Assembly: GCF_947495725.1 (NCBI RefSeq)
Contig: NZ_CANLZZ010000009.1
Coordinates: forward strand, 1-64,000
Origin: an uncultured Lutibacter sp.
GTDB taxonomy: Bacteria; Bacteroidota; Bacteroidia; Flavobacteriales; Flavobacteriaceae
Direction: 5' to 3'
DNA: 64,000 nucleotides
Part shown: one piece after another, positions 51,522 to 61,838 of the stretch
Layout: every line of letters begins with the position of its first letter
How positions within the stretch are numbered: the stretch's first letter is position 1
Notes under the pieces: generated by a model
The model's input: only the letters and a program-made list of their open reading frames with translations
Databases searched by the model: none
Told to the model about the DNA's origin: nothing
Program-made: the position numbers and the translations under genes

Positions 51522-52141
51522 TGAAAAATAAAACTAAAACACAAAAAAAATCAAAAATTGAGTTGCTTCATCAGTATTATTCCTATACTGGTTTTTACGC
51601 GTTTATTGGTAAAAGTTTAAAAAAGGCATTATGGCCTGTGGTAATTGTTATAATTGCGCTATTATTATTTAATAATTATGTTTATAATGTTAATGAAGGA
51701 CTAAAACATTTTACCGATACATTTACTGATATTCAAGTGTTTACAGTTTTCTTTTTGTCTGAATCTTTTTTAGGGTTAATTCCTCCTGAAATTTTTATTG
51801 CTTGGTCTAAAAAAACATCTGAACCTATTTTTAATTTGGTGCTTTTAGCCTTTATTTCTTATGTTGGTGGTGTCATTTCTTTCTTTATAGGAAAAGCAAT
51901 TTTAACAATAGAAAAAGTTAAAAATTACTTTGAAACTAAAATGTCAAAACATTTAAAAAACACCAAAAAATGGGGTGGTTTTTTAATTGTTGTAGGGGCC
52001 TTATTACCTGTTCCTTTTTCCATAACTTGTTTAGCGGCAGGTATGATTAAGTACCCAATTAAAGGAGTGTTGCTTTTTGGTTTATTGCGTTTTGCTAGAT
52101 TTGCTATCTATGCCGCTGCCATTTTTCAGGTAGTTAGTTAA
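51521..52141 (+). CDS. DedA/VTT-like membrane protein
   Basis: 206 residues, about five membrane segments (40-58, 78-95, 105-125, 150-170, 180-200). The part FFLSESFLGLIPPEIFIAWSKK...LLAFISYVGGVISFFIGKAIL and the GGFLIVVGALLPVPFSITCLAAGMIKYP stretch follow the VTT/DedA pattern, including the G-x-x-x-P motif before the amphipathic re-entrant helix. DedA proteins are involved in lipid flipping and envelope homeostasis. Homologues are sometimes mislabelled as dehydrogenases. Translation is probably coupled to a 15-codon ORF. Confidence 0.65.
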   Translation: MKNKTKTQKKSKIELLHQYYSYTGFYAFIGKSLKKALWPVVIVIIALLLFNNYVYNVNEGLKHFTDTFTDIQVFTVFFLSESFLGLIPPEIFIAWSKKTSEPIFNLVLLAFISYVGGVISFFIGKAILTIEKVKNYFETKMSKHLKNTKKWGGFLIVVGALLPVPFSITCLAAGMIKYPIKGVLLFGLLRFARFAIYAAAIFQVVS

Positions 52142-52442
52142 AAATTTAAGAATTAGAAGTTAAGCGGTAGCTTTTTACAATAGGATTGTTTTTTTATTTT
52201 TATAATACGCTCATCAATAGTGAATTAAGTGGTTTTTACGTGTTTTGCAATTTGGGTGTTGGATTGTAGGGTGTTTTTTTAACGCGTATTCAAAATTTTC
52301 CAATCAATATTGTCTATTTTCATATTTAAAAGCATATACGTGTATAATTATTAAAATTTAAAGTTTATTAAGTTTGTAAGTTTAAAATTTAAATCTAATT
52401 TTAACAAGGTCGAAGTAAATTTGTTTTAACTATTGTAAAGAA
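52142..52442. other. 301-bp intergenic region
   Basis: No gene, terminator or RNA feature was recognised. The only motif is the promoter element at 52416-52423 for the downstream gene. Confidence 0.5.
52416..52423 (+). promoter_or_regulatory. -7 promoter element of the four-helix protein gene
   Basis: taaatttg, an exact TAnnTTTG match 20 bases before the ATG at 52443. Confidence 0.5.
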
Positions 52443-52841
52443 ATGTTGAATAATTCAAATAACAGTTTAAGTGGTTCAAAAATTTATCAAAAGTCAATTG
52501 ATATTTTTCGTCTTACACGAAATGTAGCGGCTTATGTAACTAATGATAAAGATTTGTATTCTATGTATACATCAAGTAAAGAGTGTGATAAGTATGCAAA
52601 TAACTTGGTAATGGATTCATTGGGGTTAGTACCTAAAATTGCAGAAACTGAAATTCAAATGAACCCAATAGTTAAGCTAAAGTATGCAAAGTCACTTCAA
52701 TTTTTAATTGATAGGTTGTATTTTAATTGTATTAAGCTGGAACGTACAAAAATTCAGGGTAAAGATTTTGTGAAAATGTTAAGAAAAGAGTTAATACAAT
52801 TACGCAGAATACATAAAAGCTATGTGAATTCTATTTTATAA
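52443..52841 (+). CDS. four-helix-bundle-like hypothetical protein
   Basis: 132 residues, all-helical by eye. It opens with GSKIYQKSIDIFRLTRNVAAYV, like the four-helix bundle proteins of the 23S rRNA intervening-sequence / Avd-like group (which often begin with a YxKA-x-x-L pattern), but the rest does not confirm the family. Basic overall (pI high), no signal peptide. No reverse transcriptase or variable repeat is nearby, so a diversity-generating element is not supported. Confidence 0.45.
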   Translation: MLNNSNNSLSGSKIYQKSIDIFRLTRNVAAYVTNDKDLYSMYTSSKECDKYANNLVMDSLGLVPKIAETEIQMNPIVKLKYAKSLQFLIDRLYFNCIKLERTKIQGKDFVKMLRKELIQLRRIHKSYVNSIL

Positions 52842-52882
52842 AACTCTAAGTAAAATTAGTTTATTTATCTTTTATACTATTG

Positions 52883-55800
52883 TTACATATTCCTTCTATA
52901 TTCACCACCAACCTCAAACAACGCATCCGTAATTTGACCAATTGAACATACTTTACAAACCTCCATTAATTGTTCGAATATATTTTCATTTTTAATAGCT
53001 TTTTGCTTAAGTAGTTTTAATTGCTCTTTTGTTTTTACAGTGTTTTTAGAGTGAATATTTTTAACTGCATTAATTTGTAGTTGTTTTTCTTCTTCCGTTG
53101 CTCTAATAACTTCTTGCGGTAAAATAGTTGGAGAACCTTTACTGCTTAAAAATGTATTAACACCAATAATTGGAAATTTTCCATTATGTTTTAAGGTTTC
53201 GTAATACAGGCTTTCTTCTTGAATTTTACTACGTTGATACATAGTTTCCATTGCGCCTAAAACTCCACCGCGTTCTGTTATTCTGTCAAATTCAATATAA
53301 ATAGCTTCTTCAACTAAATCGGTAAGTTCTTCAATAATAAACGCACCTTGAATTGGATTTTCATTTTTAGTTAGTCCTAATTCTTTATTTATAATTAGTT
53401 GAATAGCCATTGCACGTCTCACACTTTCTTCGGTTGGAGTTGTAATTGCTTCATCGTACGCATTTGTGTGCAAACTATTGCAATTATCGTAAATTGCATA
53501 CAACGCTTGAAGTGTTGTCCTAATATCATTAAAGTCAATTTCCTGTGCATGTAAACTGCGTCCAGAAGTTTGAATATGATATTTTAACATTTGAGCACGT
53601 TCATTTGCTCCATATTTTTCCTTCATTGCTTTTGCCCAAATTTTTCTTGCAACTCTTCCAATAACAGCATATTCTGGATCAATTCCGTTTGAGAAAAAGA
53701 ACGATAAGTTTGGGCCGAATTTATTAATGTCCATTCCTCTTGAAATATAATACTCTACATAAGTAAATCCATTAGCTAAAGTAAAAGCTAATTGTGAAAT
53801 TGGATTAGCACCAGCTTCTGCAATATGATATCCAGAAATGGAAACCGAATAAAAATTTCTAATATTATTTTGAATGAAATATTCCTGAACATCACCCATT
53901 AAGCGAAGTGCGAATTCAGTAGAAAAAATACAAGTATTTTGAGCCTGATCTTCTTTTAAAATATCTGCTTGTACAGTTCCTCTAACTTTAGAAATAGTTT
54001 CAGCTTTAATTTTTTGATAGATTTCTGAAGGTAAAACTTCATCTCCAGTAACTCCTAATAAAAACAAGCCTAAACCATTATTTCCTTCAGGTAATTCACC
54101 ATGATATTTTGGGCGCTCAACATCTTTTGCTTTATAAATTGATGTGATTTTTTCTTCAATTTTATTATTTAACCCATTTTCTGAAATGTGTTTTTCACAT
54201 TCTTGGTCAATAGCAGCATTCATAAAATATCCTAATAACATTGGAGCTGGACCATTAATAGTCATTGAAACGGATGTTGTAGGGTTGGTTAATTCAAAAC
54301 CAGAATACAATTTTTTAGCATCGTCTAAACAACAAATAGAAACTCCTGCATTACCAATTTTACCATAAATATCTGGACGTATATTTGGATCTTGACCGTA
54401 TAAAGTAACCGAATCAAAAGCAGTAGATAAACGTTTGGCGGGCATACCTAAACTGACATAATGGAATCTTCGGTTTGTACGTTCTGGTCCTCCTTCGCCG
54501 GCAAACATACGTGTTGGATCTTCACCTTGGCGTTTAAAAGGGTAAATACCTGATGTAAATGGAAATTCTCCAGGGACATTTTCTTGTAAAATCCATTTTA
54601 AAACATCTCCCCAGCCTTCGTATTTTGGTAAAGAAACTTTTGGTATTTGTGTATGAGATAGCGATTTGCTATGAGTTTTTATATTAATCTCTTTATCACG
54701 TACTTTAAACGTATAGATTTCATTTTTATAGCGTTGTTTTTTCTCTTCCCAGTTTAAAATTAACTGCCAGTTGTAAGGATTTAAATCCATTTTTAGTTTA
54801 GCAAACTCTTTAAACAATAATGAAACTAATTGTTTTGAATCATTTTCAGAAATTTTATTTAAAATAGAATCTTCATCTAAACCATTTTCAATTAATTCAA
54901 CCTTATTTTTAACTACAGTTTCTATAGTTTTAAAGATTCCGTATAACTTTTGAGCTATTTCTTTTTGCTTTTCTGCAATTTGATTATAAAGTCTATTGTT
55001 TTCTGTTATTTCAGATAAATAGCGTGTGCGATTTGGAGGAATTACAAACTGTTTTTTAGGTGTTTCATCTAGATAGTTAAACGAAGAATTAAATTGTATT
55101 CCTGTTTTATTCGAAATATTTTCAATTATAACTTTGTACAATTCATTTGTTCCGGGATCATTAAATTGCGAGGCAATGGTTCCGTAAACAGGCATATCTT
55201 CAATAGATGAATCCCATAAATTATGATTACGTTGGTATTGCTTTTTTACATCACGCAACGCATCTAATGCTCCTCGTTTATCAAATTTATTCAATGCAAT
55301 AACATCGGCAAAATCTAGCATGTCAATTTTTTCCAATTGGGTAGCTGCACCATATTCAGGAGTCATTACATACATTGAAACATCAGAATGATCTAGAATT
55401 TCGGTATCACTTTGCCCAATTCCAGAAGTTTCCAAAATAATTAAATCAAATTCAGCAACTTTTAAAATATCAAGAGCATTACTAACATGTTTTGAGAGTG
55501 CTAAATTAGATTGACGTGTTGCTAAAGAACGCATATAAACTCTATTATTTTTTATAGAATTCATTCTAATTCTATCACCTAATAATGCGCCGCCAGTTTT
55601 TCTTTTTGAAGGATCTACAGAAATAATCCCAAGAGTTTTGTTGGGGAAATCAAGTAAAAAACGCCTTACAATTTCATCAATTGTAGAAGATTTTCCCGAA
55701 CCTCCAGTTCCTGTAATACCTAAAACAGGAATTGTTGATGTTGAAGCTAGTTTGGTAACTTTTGAAATAAAATCGGCATGTTTTACTGAATAGTTTTCAG

Positions 55801-56317
55801 CACCGGAAATGGCTTGGGCAATTAGTGTGGCGTTTTTGTTTTTTAAGTTGGTAGCATCGAAATTTATATGTTCACCAGTTGGGAAATCGCAGCCTTTAAC
55901 CATGTCATTAATCATTCCTTGAAGGCCTAGTTTTCTTCCATCGTCTGGCGAATATATTCGTGTAATTCCATAGGTCATTAATTCCTCAGTCTCTTCAGGA
56001 AGAATTACACCACCTCCGCCACCAAATATTTTAATTTGTGAAGCGCCTTTTTCCTTCAATAAATCGTACATATATTTAAAATACTCCATATGGCCGCCTT
56101 GATAGGAAGTTATAGCAATTGCATTAGCGTCTTCTTCAATTGCACAGTTTACTACTTCTTCAACGCTTCTATCATGACCCAAATGAATTACTTCAACTCC
56201 GGTTGCCTGAATTATTCGTCGCATAATGTTTATGGCAGCATCGTGGCCGTCAAATAAAGCTGCAGCAGTAACAATTCTTATTTTATTTTTGGCTTTGTAT
56301 GGTGTTATTTTATTCAT
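52883..56317 (-). CDS. icmF: fused isobutyryl-CoA mutase IcmF
   Basis: 1144 residues. B12-binding domain at about 12-145 with the cobalt-ligating motif D23-G-H25-D in [11 protein letters not shown] MeaB-like G-protein chaperone follows, with P-loop G203-TGGSGK-S210 and NKFDKRGA as the base-specificity motif. From about 560 the large mutase TIM barrel runs to the end ([63 protein letters not shown]). IcmF isomerises isobutyryl-CoA and butyryl-CoA, or isovaleryl/pivalyl-CoA in some species, and carries its own GTPase chaperone. Cytoplasmic, with no neighbour in the same pathway here. Confidence 0.93.
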   Translation of the reverse strand: MNKITPYKAKNKIRIVTAAALFDGHDAAINIMRRIIQATGVEVIHLGHDRSVEEVVNCAIEEDANAIAITSYQGGHMEYFKYMYDLLKEKGASQIKIFGGGGGVILPEETEELMTYGITRIYSPDDGRKLGLQGMINDMVKGCDFPTGEHINFDATNLKNKNATLIAQAISGAENYSVKHADFISKVTKLASTSTIPVLGITGTGGSGKSSTIDEIVRRFLLDFPNKTLGIISVDPSKRKTGGALLGDRIRMNSIKNNRVYMRSLATRQSNLALSKHVSNALDILKVAEFDLIILETSGIGQSDTEILDHSDVSMYVMTPEYGAATQLEKIDMLDFADVIALNKFDKRGALDALRDVKKQYQRNHNLWDSSIEDMPVYGTIASQFNDPGTNELYKVIIENISNKTGIQFNSSFNYLDETPKKQFVIPPNRTRYLSEITENNRLYNQIAEKQKEIAQKLYGIFKTIETVVKNKVELIENGLDEDSILNKISENDSKQLVSLLFKEFAKLKMDLNPYNWQLILNWEEKKQRYKNEIYTFKVRDKEINIKTHSKSLSHTQIPKVSLPKYEGWGDVLKWILQENVPGEFPFTSGIYPFKRQGEDPTRMFAGEGGPERTNRRFHYVSLGMPAKRLSTAFDSVTLYGQDPNIRPDIYGKIGNAGVSICCLDDAKKLYSGFELTNPTTSVSMTINGPAPMLLGYFMNAAIDQECEKHISENGLNNKIEEKITSIYKAKDVERPKYHGELPEGNNGLGLFLLGVTGDEVLPSEIYQKIKAETISKVRGTVQADILKEDQAQNTCIFSTEFALRLMGDVQEYFIQNNIRNFYSVSISGYHIAEAGANPISQLAFTLANGFTYVEYYISRGMDINKFGPNLSFFFSNGIDPEYAVIGRVARKIWAKAMKEKYGANERAQMLKYHIQTSGRSLHAQEIDFNDIRTTLQALYAIYDNCNSLHTNAYDEAITTPTEESVRRAMAIQLIINKELGLTKNENPIQGAFIIEELTDLVEEAIYIEFDRITERGGVLGAMETMYQRSKIQEESLYYETLKHNGKFPIIGVNTFLSSKGSPTILPQEVIRATEEEKQLQINAVKNIHSKNTVKTKEQLKLLKQKAIKNENIFEQLMEVCKVCSIGQITDALFEVGGEYRRNM

Positions 56318-56431
56318 TCTATAATATTAGTCAGTTTTTGAGTTGTAAATTATAAATATATTAAAAATACATGATATTTATTAGTAATTAGATAACAATT
56401 GTAAAAGTGTTAAATCTCATTCAAAATTTAG

Positions 56432-56439
56432 TATTTTTG
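56432..56439 (+). promoter_or_regulatory. purU -7 promoter element
   Basis: tatttttg, an exact TAnnTTTG match 20 bases before the ATG, in the divergent icmF/purU gap. Confidence 0.5.
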
Positions 56440-56458
56440 AAACTTAATTCAATCGAAA

Positions 56459-57313
56459 ATGAAACGAATAACAATTCTGATTAATTGTAAAGATAGTAAA
56501 GGAATTATTGCCTCTGTTACAAATTTTATTCATCAACAAAGTGGTAATATTGTATATATAGATCAACATGTGGACAGGGTAGATAATATGTTTTTTATGC
56601 GCCTAGAATGTGAATTTTCAAAAGGCGTTTTTTCATTGCCAGTTTTTAAAAATGTTTTTAATGAAGTTATTGGAAAGAAATTTGATATGACTTGGAGGTT
56701 ACATGATTCAGATTCAAAACCAAAAATGGCAATTTTTGTTTCAAAATATGAGCATTGTTTATACGATATTTTAAGTAGGTATATTTCAAATGAGTTAGAG
56801 GTTGAAATTCCTTTAATTATAAGTAATCATCCAGATTTAGAGCATATTGCAAAGTCGTTTAACATACCTTATTTTTGTGTAAAAGTGACTAAAGAAACAA
56901 AACAGCAGGCTGAAGAAGAGCAGTTAAGGTTGTTAAAAGAGTATAAAGTTGATTTTATTGTTTTGGCACGTTATATGCAAATTATATCTTCAAAGTTAAT
57001 TGCTGAATATACAGATCATATAATCAATATCCACCATTCGTTTTTACCAGCATTCCCTGGAGCTAAACCTTATCATTCAGCGTATAAACGAGGAGTTAAA
57101 ATTATTGGAGCAACCAGTCATTATGTTACAGAAGATTTAGATGAAGGACCAATTATAGAGCAAGATATTACCCGAGTTTCGCATACTCACACCATTAAAG
57201 ATTTTATTTTAAAAGGTAGAGATTTAGAGAAAATTGTATTGTCTAGGGCTTTAAAATTACATACAAAAAGAAAGGTTATGGTTTACAATAATAAAACGGT
57301 TGTTTTTACTTAA
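56459..57313 (+). CDS. purU: formyltetrahydrofolate deformylase
   Basis: 284 residues. N-terminal ACT domain (residues 1-80: ITILINCKDSKGIIASVTNFIHQQSGNIVYIDQHVD) and a C-terminal formyltransferase-like catalytic domain with Asn-His-Asp elements in NIHHSFLPAFPGAKPYHSAYKRGVKIIGATSHYVTEDLDEGPIIEQD. It hydrolyses 10-formyl-THF to formate and THF, balancing one-carbon pools, and in E. coli supplies formate to PurT. Cytoplasmic. Its 3' end overlaps the convergent hypothetical gene by 8 bp. Confidence 0.95.
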   Translation: MKRITILINCKDSKGIIASVTNFIHQQSGNIVYIDQHVDRVDNMFFMRLECEFSKGVFSLPVFKNVFNEVIGKKFDMTWRLHDSDSKPKMAIFVSKYEHCLYDILSRYISNELEVEIPLIISNHPDLEHIAKSFNIPYFCVKVTKETKQQAEEEQLRLLKEYKVDFIVLARYMQIISSKLIAEYTDHIINIHHSFLPAFPGAKPYHSAYKRGVKIIGATSHYVTEDLDEGPIIEQDITRVSHTHTIKDFILKGRDLEKIVLSRALKLHTKRKVMVYNNKTVVFT

Positions 57314-57662
57314 AATAATTTAAAAAGCTAAATTTTTTTCTATATAGTAGGTAGTTTAAATTACTTTCGTTTTTGTAGGCTTCTTTTTCAAAACTTATGT
57401 TTTTGTAAGCTTTGTTATGGTTTTTATATCTAAAAACACCAATAGCATATTCTGTAAAATAGAGAATAAAAAAGAAAATCCAAAATAGCTCTTTTTGTTG
57501 TTGTAAATGAATGTTTTCATGATTTAACAAATAGGCATCTTCTATTTGGGCTTTATTTTTAATGAAAATAAAAGGGTAAATTGTCAATCCAACATAGTTT
57601 TTAGGAACCAAATATTTAGAAATTATAACCATGGTATTCTTATATTTCAATAATTGAGCCAA
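57306..57662 (-). CDS. small membrane protein with an HExxH motif
   Basis: 118 residues, or 108 if started at the second Met (57632). LLNHENIHLQQQKELFWIFFFILYF contains HENIH, an HExxH zinc-protease motif, immediately before a transmembrane segment. A second region near the C-terminus (SFEKEAYKNESNLNYLLYRK) supplies a possible third ligand Glu (F-x-x-E-A-Y, gluzincin-like). I recall close homologues only as flavobacterial hypothetical proteins. Metalloprotease activity is an inference. Overlaps the purU 3' end. Confidence 0.55.
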   Translation of the reverse strand: MAQLLKYKNTMVIISKYLVPKNYVGLTIYPFIFIKNKAQIEDAYLLNHENIHLQQQKELFWIFFFILYFTEYAIGVFRYKNHNKAYKNISFEKEAYKNESNLNYLLYRKKFSFLNYFK

Positions 57663-57829
57663 TTAATTTTGCTTACAATTTTGTATAAAGATAAAAACAA
57701 TTGGGGAATTATTATAGAGTTAATTTGGTATGATTATTGATGTTTTATTATTGTAGAAATTATTGAAAAACATAATTATATTTGTTAATCTTTAATAAAA
57801 GGTTGATTTAATTTTTAAAATATTTCGAA

Positions 57830-58360
57830 ATGAAAGCAATTAAATTACTATCGTTAGTTTTACTTTTCTTAGTAGCATCTTGTAGTTCTGTTAGGGTTAC
57901 ATCTGATTATGATACAAGTACCGATTTTTCAAAATATAAAACTTTCGCTTTTTATAAAAAAGGAATAGATAAAGCAGAAATTTCTGATTTAGATAAGCGT
58001 AGAATTTTAAGAGCCGTTGAAAATGAATTGCTGTCTAAAGGATTTACAAAATCTGAAACACCAGATTTATTAGTAAATATATTTACTAAATCTAGACAAA
58101 AAGTTGATATTTATAACAACAATCAGTTTTATATGGGATGGCATCCTTGGTATTATGGTCCAAACTTTGGTATGCAAATATCCAAATATACAGAAGGAAC
58201 TTTGTTTGTTGATTTAATTGATGCTAATAAAAAAGAATTAGCTTGGCAAGGAATAGGTAGTGGAGGATTAACAACATCGGGGAATGTTGAGAAAAAAGAG
58301 GAAAGAATAAAAGAATTTGTTGGAGAAATAATGTCTAAATATCCTCCTGAAATAAAATAA
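57830..58360 (+). CDS. DUF4136 family lipoprotein
   Basis: 176 residues. Signal peptide with lipobox VASC (Cys18). The mature part is the DUF4136 domain (VTSDYDTSTDFSKYKTFAFY, DLDKRRILRAVENELLSKGFTKSETPDLLVNIF, GTLFVDLIDANKKELAWQGIGSGGL). Function unknown; the family is common in Bacteroidota and Proteobacteria envelopes. It stands alone with a terminator after it. Confidence 0.9.
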   Translation: MKAIKLLSLVLLFLVASCSSVRVTSDYDTSTDFSKYKTFAFYKKGIDKAEISDLDKRRILRAVENELLSKGFTKSETPDLLVNIFTKSRQKVDIYNNNQFYMGWHPWYYGPNFGMQISKYTEGTLFVDLIDANKKELAWQGIGSGGLTTSGNVEKKEERIKEFVGEIMSKYPPEIK

Positions 58361-58371
58361 AAGTATTGTAA

Positions 58372-58405
58372 AAAAAAACGTTCTGACATTTCAGAACGTT
58401 TTTTT
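58372..58405. terminator. bidirectional terminator between DUF4136 gene and katA
   Basis: aaaaaaacgttctga pairs perfectly with tcagaacgttttttt around catt. It serves the plus-strand lipoprotein gene and the minus-strand catalase gene that ends at 58428. Confidence 0.9.
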
Positions 58406-58427
58406 ATTTTAAATTAATTTAAAATTT

Positions 58428-59906
58428 TTATTTAAGAAAAGAAGGGTCAATTTCTACTCCTAATCCTTTAGCAATTCCCATTCCTAACTGAGAGTCAGCT
58501 CTAAACCAATGACAAAGTTGTCGGTTAATAATTTCATCTTTTTTAATACCGGAAATTCCACTCATAGCGCCTACAATATTGTTAATAGTATTTGCTTTGG
58601 CTTCAGGAGTCATAATTTTAAATAAATTTCCTGGTTGTGTAAAATGATCATCATCGTTTTCATTTCTGTCGAAATAGCCAGCAACATTGCTTTCTAGTTC
58701 GTAAGGTATCCCTTTGTATTTATCATCTTCTACAAGAGTATCAAAACTATTAGGACGGTAATTAGGTGTATTTCCTCCATTTCCATCAAAACGCATAGTT
58801 CCATCTCTATGATAGTTATTTACGGCATATGGGCATTTATTTACAGGTAAAGAATCATAATTAACACCAATTCTATATCTATGTGCATCTGGGTAGGCTA
58901 AAATTCTTCCTTGTAACATTTTATCAGGTGAAAAGCCAATTCCATCGACTAAATTTGCCGGTGCAAAAGCAGATTGCTCAACATGTGCAAAGTAATTATC
59001 TGGATTTTCATTTAATTCAATTACTCCAACATCGATTAAAGGAAAATCTGCATGAGGCCAAACTTTTGTTAAATCAAACGGATTCCATTTGAAAGTTTTT
59101 GCCTGATCATTAGTCATTACTTGAATTTTTAATGCGTATTTTGGAAAATGACCATTGTCAATTGCATTTACCAAGTCTCTTTGAGAAAAATCAGGATCTT
59201 TTGATTTTAGTTCAGCAGCCTCCGCATCTGTAAAAGTTTTAATTCCTTGCATTGTTTTATAATGAAACTTCACATAAACACGTTCGTTTTTGTCATTAAC
59301 AAGAGAGAATGTATGGCTACCATAACCATTCATAAATCGATAACCAACGGGAGTTCCTCTATCGGACATTAAAATTAAAACCTGATGTAAACTTTCTGGA
59401 TTTAAAGACCAGTAATCCCACATCATTGTAGGCGATTTACAATTAGTATAAGGATCTCTTTTTTGAGTGTGAATAAAATCTGGGAATTTTTTTGGGTCCT
59501 TAATAAAGAAAACTGGAGTGTTGTTTCCAACTAAATCCCAGTTTCCATCTTCAGTATAAAACTTTACGGCAAAACCTCTTGGGTCACGTTCAGTATCTGC
59601 GGATCCTTTTTCACCTCCAACAGTTGAAAATCGAACAAATACTTTAGTTTCTTTACCAATTTTTGAAAATAGTTTTGCGCGTGTATATTTTGAAATATCA
59701 TGTGTTACAGTAAAAGTACCATATGCTCCCGATCCTTTTGCATGCACAATTCGTTCTGGAATACGTTCTCTATTAAAATGAGCAAGTTTTTCGTGTAAAA
59801 AGTAATCTTGCAATAAAAGAGGACCTCTAGCTCCAACACTTTGAGAATCTTCATAATGTTTAACCGGAGCTCCTGCGGCAGTGGTAACGTTTTTTTTCTT
59901 GTTCAT
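58428..59906 (-). CDS. katA: catalase, clade 3 monofunctional type
   Basis: 492 residues, typical of small-subunit heme catalases. Distal His in [17 protein letters not shown], distal Asn in [26 protein letters not shown], and the proximal heme-ligand Tyr in [20 protein letters not shown]-binding region residues of small catalases are present. It splits hydrogen peroxide into water and oxygen in the cytoplasm. With dps elsewhere in the window it shows an aerobic peroxide defence. A TATATTTT near match to the -7 element lies about 30 bases before the ATG. Confidence 0.95.
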   Translation of the reverse strand: MNKKKNVTTAAGAPVKHYEDSQSVGARGPLLLQDYFLHEKLAHFNRERIPERIVHAKGSGAYGTFTVTHDISKYTRAKLFSKIGKETKVFVRFSTVGGEKGSADTERDPRGFAVKFYTEDGNWDLVGNNTPVFFIKDPKKFPDFIHTQKRDPYTNCKSPTMMWDYWSLNPESLHQVLILMSDRGTPVGYRFMNGYGSHTFSLVNDKNERVYVKFHYKTMQGIKTFTDAEAAELKSKDPDFSQRDLVNAIDNGHFPKYALKIQVMTNDQAKTFKWNPFDLTKVWPHADFPLIDVGVIELNENPDNYFAHVEQSAFAPANLVDGIGFSPDKMLQGRILAYPDAHRYRIGVNYDSLPVNKCPYAVNNYHRDGTMRFDGNGGNTPNYRPNSFDTLVEDDKYKGIPYELESNVAGYFDRNENDDDHFTQPGNLFKIMTPEAKANTINNIVGAMSGISGIKKDEIINRQLCHWFRADSQLGMGIAKGLGVEIDPSFLK

Positions 59907-60105
59907 AATGAGTTGGTTTTAAGATAATTTCTTATTTAAAAATATAAGAAAATTAAAAGTGATTACATTTTTTTTTGAAATAATACAGTTTTACTATAAA
60001 TAGTATTGATTCAACATTAAATTTAAATTATTTTGATTTAATCTTTGTAACTTTTAATTCATTATTATTGTAAAATCTAAGAATAATAAAAATTATTTAT
60101 AAAAA

Positions 60106-60252
60106 TTGGAATTAGAAGATTACTACCTATCGGACGAGGGTTACAAAGTTTTTACTGAAAAATATCATTTAAAACGCGGATATTGTTGTAAAAATGGATG
60201 TCGACACTGTCCGTATAATTATGATAAAAAAAGAGATACATTTAATAAATAA
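60106..60252 (+). CDS. DUF5522 small cysteine-rich protein, TTG start
   Basis: 48 residues, starting at TTG 60106 because an in-frame TAA lies at 60100-60102 and no ATG precedes the conserved part. The sequence reads (M)ELEDYYLSDEGYKVFTEKYH, then LKRGYCCKNGCRHCPYNYD, with Cys at 27, 28, 32 and 35. This matches the DUF5522 family, which is short, widespread in Bacteroidota and probably metal-binding. It ends 7 bp before the DUF4197 lipoprotein gene, a pairing I recall as common in Flavobacteriia. Too short for standard ORF cut-offs. Confidence 0.8.
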   Translation: MELEDYYLSDEGYKVFTEKYHLKRGYCCKNGCRHCPYNYDKKRDTFNK

Positions 60253-60259
60253 GATAATT

Positions 60260-60973
60260 ATGATAAAAAAAATATTATTAGTTTTTACAATAGTTCAATT
60301 AACAGCTTGTTCGGAATTACAGCAGGTAATTAATCAATTACCAACAAATGGAGGGGTAATTACAAATGATCAAATTGGAAATGGTTTAAAAGAAGCCTTA
60401 AATAATGGTATAACAAAACAAGTTACAAAATTGGCGGTTGAAGATGGATTTTATAAAAATGAATTAACCCGTATTTTACTTCCAGAAGAATTACAAAAGG
60501 TTGATAATACCCTTAGAAATATTGGGTTAACCAAGTTGGCCGATGAAGGTTTAAAAGTACTTAATAGAGCAGCAGAAGATGCAGTTAGTGAGGCAATACC
60601 AATTTTTGTGGATGCTATTAAGGGAATGTCTTTTAATGATGCAAAAAATATTTTATTAGGAGATAAAAATGCTGCTACTAATTATTTAAAAACTACAACA
60701 ACTGAGGCGTTAACTCAAAAATTTAATCCAATTATTCAAAGTTCTTTTCAAAAAGTAGGAGCTGATAAAATTTGGAGTGAATTAATTACAAAATATAACA
60801 GTGTTCCTTTAGTTAAAAAAGTAAACCCCGATTTAACAGATTATGTTACCGGAGAAGCCTTAAAAGGTGTATTTACAATGGTTGAGATTGAAGAAAAAGA
60901 AATTAGAGAAAAAGTAGCAAGTAGAACTTCAGATCTATTAAAAAAGGTTTTTGCTTTACAGGATAATAAATAG
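60260..60973 (+). CDS. DUF4197 family lipoprotein
   Basis: 237 residues from the ATG at 60260, which gives a clean lipoprotein signal (MIKKILLVFTIVQLTAC, Cys17); the upstream in-frame ATG at 60194 lies inside the DUF5522 gene in another frame and is not used. The mature protein is helical (GLKEALNNGITKQVTKLAVEDGFYKN...ILLPEELQKVDNTLRNIGL) and matches DUF4197. Function unknown, periplasmic or outer-membrane anchored. Co-transcribed with DUF5522 and ended by a strong terminator. Confidence 0.88.
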   Translation: MIKKILLVFTIVQLTACSELQQVINQLPTNGGVITNDQIGNGLKEALNNGITKQVTKLAVEDGFYKNELTRILLPEELQKVDNTLRNIGLTKLADEGLKVLNRAAEDAVSEAIPIFVDAIKGMSFNDAKNILLGDKNAATNYLKTTTTEALTQKFNPIIQSSFQKVGADKIWSELITKYNSVPLVKKVNPDLTDYVTGEALKGVFTMVEIEEKEIREKVASRTSDLLKKVFALQDNK

Positions 60974-60979
60974 CTCATA

Positions 60980-61018
60980 AAAAAAGCCTTTCAAATAATT
61001 ATTTGAAAGGCTTTTTTT
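60980..61018. terminator. bidirectional terminator after the DUF4197 gene
   Basis: A perfect palindrome of about 19 bp per arm (aaaaagcctttcaaat... and its complement) with A and T runs, between the plus-strand DUF4197 gene and the minus-strand gene ending at 61032. Confidence 0.92.
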
Positions 61019-61031
61019 AGTTATAAAACAA

Positions 61032-61838
61032 TTAAAAGTGACTTTCTAATTTTTCATGTAATTTTTTAAAATAATCAAAAGCTAAAAGAAGTCTAGATCC
61101 AGGCCAGCTAAACATTTCTCCATCGCCAAAAACAGTAATGGCTCTGTTGGTAAAACTACCCAGTTCCATAGCGTGTTTATCTTCAAATTTATATGGTTCA
61201 GAAGAAAGAATAATAACTTCTGGGTCTCCTTCCCATCTCAGTTTTTGAATATTTATTTTAGGATAACGACTCATATGGTCATATATGTTTTCAAACTTAT
61301 TTAGTTGTAACATTTCATTTATAAATGTGTCATTTCCCGCTACCATCCAAGGATTTGCCCAAATAAAATAAGCTACTTTTCTAGCTGGTTTGTCTTTTAT
61401 AAAATTTTTAAAATCGTTTAATTTATATTCAATCTTATGAGCTAAATTATCACTTTCGGTTCTTCTGTTTAGAATTGAACCTAAATGTAAAATTAAATCG
61501 ATTGCATTGTTTATGGTATTGATATCAGAAAAATAAGTAGGAGCTATTTTTTCTAACTCAGGTAACATATCATATGCATTTTCTTCTTTATTGCATAGAA
61601 TAAAATCGGGATTTAGCTCTTTTATTTTTTCGTAGTCAACTTTTTTTGTTCCTCCAACTATTGTTTTAGTCGATTTTAAATGGAAAGGATGAACACAAAA
61701 TTGTGTAATTCCAACCAATTCATTTTCTAAGGCTAAATCGTATAATAATTCTGTTTGTGATGGTACTAAAGAAACTATTCTTTTAGGTGTAGATTTTAAC
61801 GTAATTTCCCTTCCTATTTGATCTTTAATTATTTTCAT
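61032..61838 (-). CDS. helical-backbone metal receptor (BtuF/FhuD-like), cytoplasmic form
   Basis: 268 residues. Class III periplasmic-binding-protein fold: [26 protein letters not shown] at the N-terminal lobe, a long backbone helix in the middle, [22 protein letters not shown] at the end. These bind B12, heme or siderophore complexes for ABC import, but here there is no signal peptide or lipobox: the chain starts [15 protein letters not shown] cytoplasmic role is implied. It overlaps the pyrF gene by 14 bp, so translation is coupled. Confidence 0.82.
   Translation of the reverse strand: MKIIKDQIGREITLKSTPKRIVSLVPSQTELLYDLALENELVGITQFCVHPFHLKSTKTIVGGTKKVDYEKIKELNPDFILCNKEENAYDMLPELEKIAPTYFSDINTINNAIDLILHLGSILNRRTESDNLAHKIEYKLNDFKNFIKDKPARKVAYFIWANPWMVAGNDTFINEMLQLNKFENIYDHMSRYPKINIQKLRWEGDPEVIILSSEPYKFEDKHAMELGSFTNRAITVFGDGEMFSWPGSRLLLAFDYFKKLHEKLESHF

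Noticed and set aside
52443-52841. Avd protein of a diversity-generating retroelement
   Set aside because: The four-helix similarity is weak and no reverse transcriptase, template repeat or variable repeat lies nearby.
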